A program made the translations under genes and the position numbers. The notes under the pieces were generated by a model, which saw only the letters and a program-made list of their open reading frames with translations, did no database searches and had not been told where the DNA came from. A stretch of DNA of 11,332 bases from the NCBI GenBank assembly GCA_946531975.1, contig CAMNAY010000026.1, positions 1 through 11,332 on the forward strand, in the 5' to 3' direction. This document shows, in pieces, positions 6,155 to 11,332 of the stretch (positions are counted from its first letter, which is position 1; each line of letters opens with the position of its first letter). Source of the DNA: an uncultured Ruminococcus sp. (GTDB taxonomy: Bacteria > Bacillota > Clostridia > Oscillospirales > Ruminococcaceae).

Positions 6155-7825
6155 TCACAGGTCTGAGACAGAACCGGCGCTGATAAGCGCTTCCTCTGCC
6201 GTTTGCAGCAGCAGCGCCGAGTTATCGTCGCCGCCCATGATGCGGGCAATTTCCGCAATGCGAGCGTCTCTGTTCAGGACAGAGACCTCCGTGCTGGTGC
6301 TGGAATCGGTGCTGTGTTTCTCAATCAGCAGGTGATGTGTCGCCTGTATCGCAAGCTGGGCAAGGTGCGTCACGCATATGACCTGATGATGTCTGGACAG
6401 TGCCCGGAGCTTCAGACCGATCTTCTGCGCAGCCTTTCCGCTGACGCCGGTGTCGATCTCGTCGAAGATGAGCGTCGGGATTGCATCGCGTTCCGCAAGC
6501 ACCGCCTTCAGTGCGAGCATCATGCGGGACAGCTCACCGCCCGATGCGATCTGGGCGATCGGTTTCGGCGGCTCACCGGGATTGGCGGAGATCAGAAACT
6601 CTGCATGATCCATGCCGTTTGGCGTCAGCTTGCCCTGCGTCAGCGCGACTGACAGCCTGACACGCGGCATATTCAGTTCAGCGAGTTCCTCACCGACCCG
6701 TCTGGAGAATTGCTCAGCAAGCGCCTGCCGGTGTGCAGTCAGCTGTCTGGCAAGCTCCGTGACCTGATGCAGCCGTTCGGCGCGCTCCTTTGAGAGTGCA
6801 TTCAGCCGGTCGGCATCGGACTCGATCGCTTCGACCTCTTTGAGCGCATTTTCGTAGATTTCCCGCAGTCCGTCGGCATCGGTGTGATACCGGAGCGTCA
6901 TGGTGTTGACCGCATTCCGCCGCTCGTTCAGCTTTGCGGATTCTGCCGGAGAGAGCTGCCCGCCTGTATATGCGGCGACTTCATCTGCAATATCCCGCAG
7001 CTCAATGTTGAGCGCACGGAGGCGTTCTGCGAGCGGTTCTGCATCGTTCTCCTCATCCGCGAGCCGGTCAATCTGATCGCATGCCAGGGCCAGTGCATCG
7101 GAAATATTTTCTTCACCCTTTATCAGCATCTGACACACGGTTTCTGCCAGAGCTGCGGTATCCTCTGCGCGGCTGGCAGACTGAAACTGTGCATCGAGCA
7201 GGATATCCTCCTGCGGCTGCGGGTCGAGTTCACCGATTTCGGTGATTGTCGTTTGCAGTTCCAGCAGCCGGTTTCGTTTTTCCTGCTCGGCTTTTTTGAG
7301 CTGTGTCAGGGTTCTCGCGCAGCTTTGGAGCTGATGAAATTCACGTTTATACTGTTCCAGCAGTGAGCAGTCATCACCGAACTGATCCAGAACCTCCAGA
7401 TGCCGTTCCGGACGCAGCAGAATCTGATTGTCATGCTGCCCGTGTATGTTGACGAGCGTGTCGCCGAGCGCACGAAGGAGTGCCGCGGGTGCCGATTTTC
7501 CGTTGACGCGTCCGACACTGCCGCCGTCCGCGGAAATTTCGCGGGTCAGGAGCAGTTCATCATCCTCGGAGCTGATGCCGTACTCGGAAAGCACGGCTCT
7601 GGTATCCTCGGAGAGCGGCGAGAACAGCGCGGTAATCACCGCTTTTTTGCACCCCGTCCGAACAAGATCCTTATTGGTTCGCTGCCCCAGAACTGCCTGA
7701 ATGCCGTGGATCAGAATTGATTTACCCGCACCGGTTTCACCGGTAAAGGCATTGAACCCGTCCTCCAACGGGATCACAGCCGATTCTATAACAGCGAGGT
7801 TTTCGATTGATAGTTCCCTTAACAT
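6155..7825 (-). CDS. recN: DNA repair protein RecN
   Basis: An SMC-like ATPase recruited early to DNA double-strand breaks, helping hold and align ends for RecA-dependent repair. The 556 residues match the family's usual size. The N-terminal ATPase half has the Walker A motif GETGAGKS (29-36), followed by the VNIHGQHDNQILL block near 123-135. A long coiled-coil middle (about 150-385) is rich in E, L, Q and R. The C-terminal half has the ABC signature SGGELSRMMLALK (428-440), Walker B TLIFDEID (451-458) and the VTHLAQLA D-loop/switch region. The ATG at 7825 lies 2 bases after the argR stop, with GGGGG just upstream inside the end of argR, so translation is coupled. It is the last gene of the dxs-tlyA-nadK-argR-recN cluster, as in many Clostridia and Bacilli. 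No defect is seen. Confidence 0.97.
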   Translation of the reverse strand: MLRELSIENLAVIESAVIPLEDGFNAFTGETGAGKSILIHGIQAVLGQRTNKDLVRTGCKKAVITALFSPLSEDTRAVLSEYGISSEDDELLLTREISADGGSVGRVNGKSAPAALLRALGDTLVNIHGQHDNQILLRPERHLEVLDQFGDDCSLLEQYKREFHQLQSCARTLTQLKKAEQEKRNRLLELQTTITEIGELDPQPQEDILLDAQFQSASRAEDTAALAETVCQMLIKGEENISDALALACDQIDRLADEENDAEPLAERLRALNIELRDIADEVAAYTGGQLSPAESAKLNERRNAVNTMTLRYHTDADGLREIYENALKEVEAIESDADRLNALSKERAERLHQVTELARQLTAHRQALAEQFSRRVGEELAELNMPRVRLSVALTQGKLTPNGMDHAEFLISANPGEPPKPIAQIASGGELSRMMLALKAVLAERDAIPTLIFDEIDTGVSGKAAQKIGLKLRALSRHHQVICVTHLAQLAIQATHHLLIEKHSTDSSTSTEVSVLNRDARIAEIARIMGGDDNSALLLQTAEEALISAGSVSDL

Positions 7826-7827
7826 TT

Positions 7828-8268
7828 TTACCCCCAGATGTGGGATTCAAGCTGATGTACAAGCTGTTTTGCGCTGCCCTCCGAGCGTGTCAGAATAAAG
7901 ATTGTGTCGTCTCCTGCGATTGTGCCGACGATTTCCGGAAACTGGAGCTTATCCAGAACGGCGCAAGCCGCCTGTGCAGAGCCTGCCTGACAGGTGATGA
8001 CGACCGTGTTAATCGCATAGTCGATCTTCACAACGACATCTGTCATCAGACTGCTCGCAGGAGTTGGAGCGGCAGGGGCTTTGATATAACAGCTTTTTCC
8101 GTTTGCCATCCGCTTTTTCCGGAGCTTGAGCTGCTTGATATCACGGGAAATGGTCGCCTGCGTGACAGGGAATCCCTGTTCATCAAGCAGACTCTTGAGC
8201 ATTTCCTGCGTGGTAACTTCATGGCTCATGATTAGTTGGAGAATAATTTCATGTCTGGCATTGGGCAT
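7828..8268 (-). CDS. argR: Arginine repressor ArgR/AhrC
   Basis: A hexameric, arginine-responsive DNA-binding protein that represses arginine synthesis genes and, in several Firmicutes, activates catabolic ones. The 146 residues are full length. The N-terminal winged helix-turn-helix includes TQATISRDIKQLKL (36-49), the recognition helix signature. The C-terminal oligomerisation and arginine-binding domain includes GTIAGDDTIFI (115-125), with the aspartate pair that contacts arginine. The ATG at 8268 has a strong AAGGAGGG site 7 bases away. It lies between nadK, 63 bases upstream, and recN, 2 bases downstream; this position is conserved in Gram-positive bacteria. No arginine gene lies in the window, so its targets are elsewhere. 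Confidence 0.96.
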   Translation of the reverse strand: MPNARHEIILQLIMSHEVTTQEMLKSLLDEQGFPVTQATISRDIKQLKLRKKRMANGKSCYIKAPAAPTPASSLMTDVVVKIDYAINTVVITCQAGSAQAACAVLDKLQFPEIVGTIAGDDTIFILTRSEGSAKQLVHQLESHIWG

Positions 8269-8305
8269 TTTTGTGCCCTCCTTTTCTTATTTGTCATTCA
8301 AATTA

Positions 8306-8328
8306 CGAATCAGCGAATTGCTGATCCG
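8306..8328. repeat. Hairpin in the nadK-argR gap
   Basis: ATCAGC (8309-8314) and GCTGAT (8320-8325) pair around GAATT, and after one mismatch two more pairs extend the stem. On the minus strand it lies between the nadK stop and the argR ribosome binding site and has no U-tract. GAATAAAAA at the nadK stop (8337-8329) resembles half of an ArgR box. It might be a processing or control site, or nothing. Confidence 0.3.
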
Positions 8329-8331
8329 TTT

Positions 8332-9222
8332 TTATTCGTCAAGCCCCTTCAGCGGCTGCATCAGTTTTCCTCTGAGTGCATCGTAGAAGGCGTGTCCTTT
8401 GCAGTTGACAAACGGCATGGCGTATGCAGATTTGGTGACTGAGAAGGACTGTGCATTGTGCAGGACAGCGGACTGTGCGCCGTCGATGTGAACGGTCAGC
8501 CCCCCGTCACCTGCACCGCGGTATGTGACGCGGATGCTGCGCTGCGGGGAGAACAGCATCGGGCGCGCAAAGAGGGAGTGCGGACAGATGAGATTCATCT
8601 CAATCAAAGAGAGATCCGGTTCAATGACAGGTCCGCCTGCGGAAAGCGCATAGGCTGTGGAGCCGGTCGGCGTTGAGAAAATGATGCCGTCAGCGCGGTA
8701 AACACCGATCTGCTTGTCGTCTACGGAAACGGTGAAATCGCAGATCTTACCGTTCAGTCGGGATGCAAAAATATCATTCAGTGCATGTGAAACGGTTCCG
8801 TCGTGTTCACCGTCACGGATCGTAGTTTGCAGCATCATGCGTTCACTGATCGCATACTGACCGTTCTGGATCCGGTCGAGCATTTCCAGCTCATTTGCTT
8901 CAAATGCGGCAAGGAAACCGAGTGTTCCGGTATTGATGCCGACGAGTTTAACCGGAGGTTTGCGTTTTTGGGCGGCATCCTGCAGGAGCTTTCCGGCACA
9001 TTGCAGGATCGTTCCGTCGCCGCCGACCGCGATTGCAAAGTCGGCGTTGTAAAGGAGCGTCTGATCGGGCAGTCCCTGAATACCGGCAATGTCCGCAAAC
9101 TGCGGTGCATCCGCCTCTGAAATGCAGACTTCAGCACCCAGCCGGATCAGCCGTGCGGCAGCAGCAGAGGTCGCAGCAAACGCTGCTTTTTTTGAAAGAT
9201 TCGGGAAAAGCACATATTTCAT
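8332..9222 (-). CDS. nadK: NAD kinase
   Basis: Phosphorylates NAD to NADP in the cytoplasm with ATP or polyphosphate, setting the cell's NADP pool. The 296 residues hold the diagnostic GGDGT (67-71), GINTGTLGFL (about 95-104), the substrate-binding NDIF (about 149-152) and the GIIFSTPTGSTAYALSAGGP block (about 179-198), which is the NAD-binding signature. Length and motif order are normal. The ATG at 9222 has AGAGG 8 bases upstream. It follows tlyA after 12 bases and precedes argR after 63, so it is probably read as part of the same transcript. Bacillus subtilis lacks nadK at this place, whereas many Clostridia have it here (established pattern, from memory). Confidence 0.96.
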   Translation of the reverse strand: MKYVLFPNLSKKAAFAATSAAAARLIRLGAEVCISEADAPQFADIAGIQGLPDQTLLYNADFAIAVGGDGTILQCAGKLLQDAAQKRKPPVKLVGINTGTLGFLAAFEANELEMLDRIQNGQYAISERMMLQTTIRDGEHDGTVSHALNDIFASRLNGKICDFTVSVDDKQIGVYRADGIIFSTPTGSTAYALSAGGPVIEPDLSLIEMNLICPHSLFARPMLFSPQRSIRVTYRGAGDGGLTVHIDGAQSAVLHNAQSFSVTKSAYAMPFVNCKGHAFYDALRGKLMQPLKGLDE

Positions 9223-9234
9223 AGCAAATTCCTC

Positions 9235-9981
9235 TTATGATTCCGCTGCGGGAGGCATTCTGCGGAGAAACAGCAGATATTCGGTGTTGCCGCTGCCGCC
9301 CTGTATCGGTGATTCACAGTCCGCAGCAGGAATCAGTCCGTGCTGTGCAGCGCAGTCCCGGATTTCACGCAGCACGCGCTGCCGGATCTTTTCGTCCCGT
9401 ACAACTCCGTGCTTATTCAATGCGCTCTTTCCGGCTTCAAACTGCGGCTTTACCAGCAGAACCGCAGTGCCCTGTGCAGTCAGCAGTGCAGGAATCAGCG
9501 GAATGATCTGTTTCAGTGAAATAAACGAAACATCACATGCGGCAAAGTCCGCGGGAAGACCGTCTGTTTCAGGCGGGAGATCACGGAGATCGGTGCCCTC
9601 CATGACAGTGACACGCGGGTCGTTGCGCAGCATTTCGGCAAGCTGATCGTGTCCGACATCGACCGCCAGCACCGATGCAGCGCCATTTTGCAGCATACAG
9701 TCAGTAAACCCGCCGGTTGACGCACCGATATCCAGACATCGCAGTCCTGTCAGGGGAATTCTGAATTCTGCGAGTGCATAACTGAGCTTGTAGCCGCCGC
9801 GGCCGACAAAGGGCAGTTCGCGTGTGACCTGAATCTCATCCGCATCACTGACTTTCTGTGACGCCTTCATACAGACAATCCCGTTGACAGTTACACTTCC
9901 GTCCGAAATCAGCGTCTGCGCACGGTTTCGGGTCTCACAGAGACCGCGTGCTACGATCTCTGCATCCAGCCGCGCACTCAT
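9235..9981 (-). CDS. tlyA: TlyA family rRNA 2'-O-methyltransferase
   Basis: A SAM-dependent methyltransferase of the TlyA/hemolysin A family; characterised members add 2'-O-methyl groups to cytidines of 16S and 23S rRNA. The 248 residues start with an S4 RNA-binding domain (about 2-60, with LISDGSVTVNG at 24-34). An FtsJ-like Rossmann domain follows: the SAM loop LDIGASTGGFTD (83-94), CDVSFISL (149-156) and LVKPQFE (176-182). K65 in RGGYKL, D150 and K178 are candidates for the K-D-K-E catalytic set. The ATG at 9981 overlaps the dxs stop by 4 bases (ATGA), and a GGAG lies upstream inside dxs, so the two are coupled. Which rRNA positions it modifies cannot be told from the sequence. The older name hemolysin is probably misleading. 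Confidence 0.94.
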   Translation of the reverse strand: MSARLDAEIVARGLCETRNRAQTLISDGSVTVNGIVCMKASQKVSDADEIQVTRELPFVGRGGYKLSYALAEFRIPLTGLRCLDIGASTGGFTDCMLQNGAASVLAVDVGHDQLAEMLRNDPRVTVMEGTDLRDLPPETDGLPADFAACDVSFISLKQIIPLIPALLTAQGTAVLLVKPQFEAGKSALNKHGVVRDEKIRQRVLREIRDCAAQHGLIPAADCESPIQGGSGNTEYLLFLRRMPPAAES

Positions 9982-11332
9982 TGTACCAGCTCCCGGATCT
10001 TCTGCGCCATCGCATCGGATGTCAGCCCGCAGCGTTTGAGGCTTGTGCAGACATTCGCCTGCTGAACAAAGCCTTGGATTGCATGACAGCGGAATCGCCC
10101 GCGGTAATCCTCTTCCAGCAGCCTGACTGCCAGTTTTTCACCGATTCCGCCGTTTTTGCTGCTTTCCTCGAAGAAATAGATATTGTCATACTGCTTTGCG
10201 ATCTGAACGATTTCCTCGTCAAACGGGAATACAGTTGTCAGCTTCAGAAGCCCGCAAGGAATGCCCTCTGCCTGAAGCGTCTGCATTGCGCGGAATGCTT
10301 CACCGGAGATCCTGCCGTAAGTGATGAGCAGGGTTCCGGTACCGTTCAGATGTGTATAATTCAGATTCGGCTCGATCGGGAAATCAGGTTCTTCCTGTCC
10401 GCGCGGATACCGGATCGCTGTCAGTGTTTTATCCCGATACAGAGCTGCATCCAGACAGAGCAGCAGCTCTGCATAGGTTGCAGGGGAGTAAATCTTGCTG
10501 TTCGGGATCGCAGTCAGCATCGGGATATCAAAGATTCCCTGATGCGTTTCGCCGTCCTCGCCGACCAGACCGGCACGGTCAACACCGAGTACAACATGCA
10601 GCCCGGCAATCGCCGTATCATGCAGCAGCTGATCGAAGGAACGCTGTAAAAATGTCGAATACACAGCAAAAACAGGCAGCTTCCCCATGGATGCGAGAGA
10701 AGCACAGAAGGTTGCAGCGTGCTGTTCGGCGATGCCGACATCAAAAAAGCGTTCGGGGTGTGCTGCATAGAAGAACTGCAAACCGGTACCGTATTTCATT
10801 GCAGCAGTTACCGCACAGAGGTTCGCGTCGGTTTCTGCATATTGAGCGAGTGCTTTGCCGAATACAGTTGAGAAGCACTCGTCGATCGAAAGCTCCGGAT
10901 CCCGTGCATCGAGATCGACCTTTGCGATTTCGTCGGGCAGACTGTCGTGCCTGGGGACACCGTGATATTCACCCGGATTCTTCTCCGCAGGTGCATAGCC
11001 CTTGCCTTTTTTGGTCTGGACATGCACAACAACCGGACGCTGATAGCTTTTGGCAACTGTCAGTGTTTCGTCGAGCGCTTCGATATCATGACCGTCCACC
11101 GGACCGAGATATACAAATCCGAGATCCTCGAAGATCGTGGTCTGCATGATATTTCTTCGCAGACGGTCTTTTGTATTCTTCAGAGAGTGAACGAGCTTAT
11201 TGCCGATTGCCGGAGCCTTTCCGATCACCCGTTCAACGGTCCATTTGGTGCGGACATAATCGGTTTTCCGGCGAATTTTCGAGAGATATTTTGCGATCGC
11301 ACCGACATTTTTGGAGATCGCCTGATTGTTGT
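9978..11332 (-). CDS. dxs: 1-deoxy-D-xylulose-5-phosphate synthase, C-terminal three quarters
   Basis: The thiamine-diphosphate enzyme that joins pyruvate and glyceraldehyde 3-phosphate, the first step of the MEP isoprenoid pathway. The frame is open to the window edge, giving about 451 residues; some 170 N-terminal residues, including most of the TPP diphosphate-binding domain, lie outside. The visible start, NNQAISKNVGAIAKYLSKIR, matches the end of that domain. The transketolase-like pyrimidine domain has RFFDVGIAEQHAATF, with the glutamate that activates the cofactor, then YSTFLQRSFDQLLHD and VDRAGLVGEDGETHQGIFD, a Dxs signature. The C-terminal domain shows the PRG motif (AIRYPRGQEE). A GTG at 11228 is an internal valine, not a start. 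No frameshift or missing motif is seen. It leads the tlyA-nadK-argR-recN transcript, with exo- and prenyltransferase genes possibly further upstream. Confidence 0.96.
   Translation of the reverse strand, partial: NNQAISKNVGAIAKYLSKIRRKTDYVRTKWTVERVIGKAPAIGNKLVHSLKNTKDRLRRNIMQTTIFEDLGFVYLGPVDGHDIEALDETLTVAKSYQRPVVVHVQTKKGKGYAPAEKNPGEYHGVPRHDSLPDEIAKVDLDARDPELSIDECFSTVFGKALAQYAETDANLCAVTAAMKYGTGLQFFYAAHPERFFDVGIAEQHAATFCASLASMGKLPVFAVYSTFLQRSFDQLLHDTAIAGLHVVLGVDRAGLVGEDGETHQGIFDIPMLTAIPNSKIYSPATYAELLLCLDAALYRDKTLTAIRYPRGQEEPDFPIEPNLNYTHLNGTGTLLITYGRISGEAFRAMQTLQAEGIPCGLLKLTTVFPFDEEIVQIAKQYDNIYFFEESSKNGGIGEKLAVRLLEEDYRGRFRCHAIQGFVQQANVCTSLKRCGLTSDAMAQKIRELVQ

Noticed and set aside
10352..11149. 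265-codon plus-strand frame antisense to dxs
   Set aside because: Arginine/serine-rich shadow with no motif, lying wholly within the conserved dxs frame.
11226..11228. GTG as the start of dxs
   Set aside because: The frame stays open upstream to the window edge and encodes conserved Dxs residues (ISKNVGA), so the gene is cut by the window, not started here.

Overview
This window is chromosomal DNA of a moderately GC-rich Gram-positive anaerobe of the Clostridia, most likely Ruminococcus or a close relative. Three things support this: strong purine-rich ribosome binding sites (AAGGAGG type), sigma-A promoters close to TTGACA/TATAAT, and the Firmicutes gene order dxs-tlyA-nadK-argR-recN. The genus assignment is inference from gene style, not a database match. 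I see no rRNA, tRNA, CRISPR array, insertion sequence or phage gene.

Layout. (1) Positions 1-167, minus strand: the 5' end of a 2-isopropylmalate synthase gene (leuA), with a strong promoter at 211-240. (2) Positions 359-1949, plus strand: an ECF sigma factor and its membrane-anchored anti-sigma factor, overlapping by 95 bases, behind a perfect 14-base palindrome. A hairpin terminator at 1957-1989 lies between this pair and the next gene. (3) Positions 1997-2728, minus strand: tcdA, a ThiF/E1-like tRNA t6A dehydratase with a consensus promoter. (4) Positions 2922-4675, plus strand: two sugar ABC transporter permeases of the MalF/MalG type, translationally coupled. They have no binding protein or ATPase beside them, and an operator-like palindrome covers their promoter. 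A bidirectional terminator at 4680-4710 follows. (5) Positions 4714-6021, minus strand: a multi-spanning acyltransferase-3 protein with a C-terminal SHOCT-like segment. (6) Positions 6155-11332, minus strand: the 3' part of dxs, then tlyA, nadK, argR and recN, tightly packed and probably co-transcribed.

How they work together. The minus-strand cluster on the right is a conserved housekeeping operon joining isoprenoid precursor synthesis, rRNA methylation, NADP supply, arginine control and DNA break repair. The left part is a set of independent short units, each with its own promoter or terminator: leucine synthesis, an envelope-stress type sigma/anti-sigma switch, tRNA modification, carbohydrate import and surface polymer acylation.

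Most of the window is ordinary. The parts worth a second look are the acyltransferase-SHOCT architecture, the long overlap in the sigma/anti-sigma pair, the palindrome in front of it, and the orphan permease pair with its candidate operator. I found no convincing undescribed multi-gene system.
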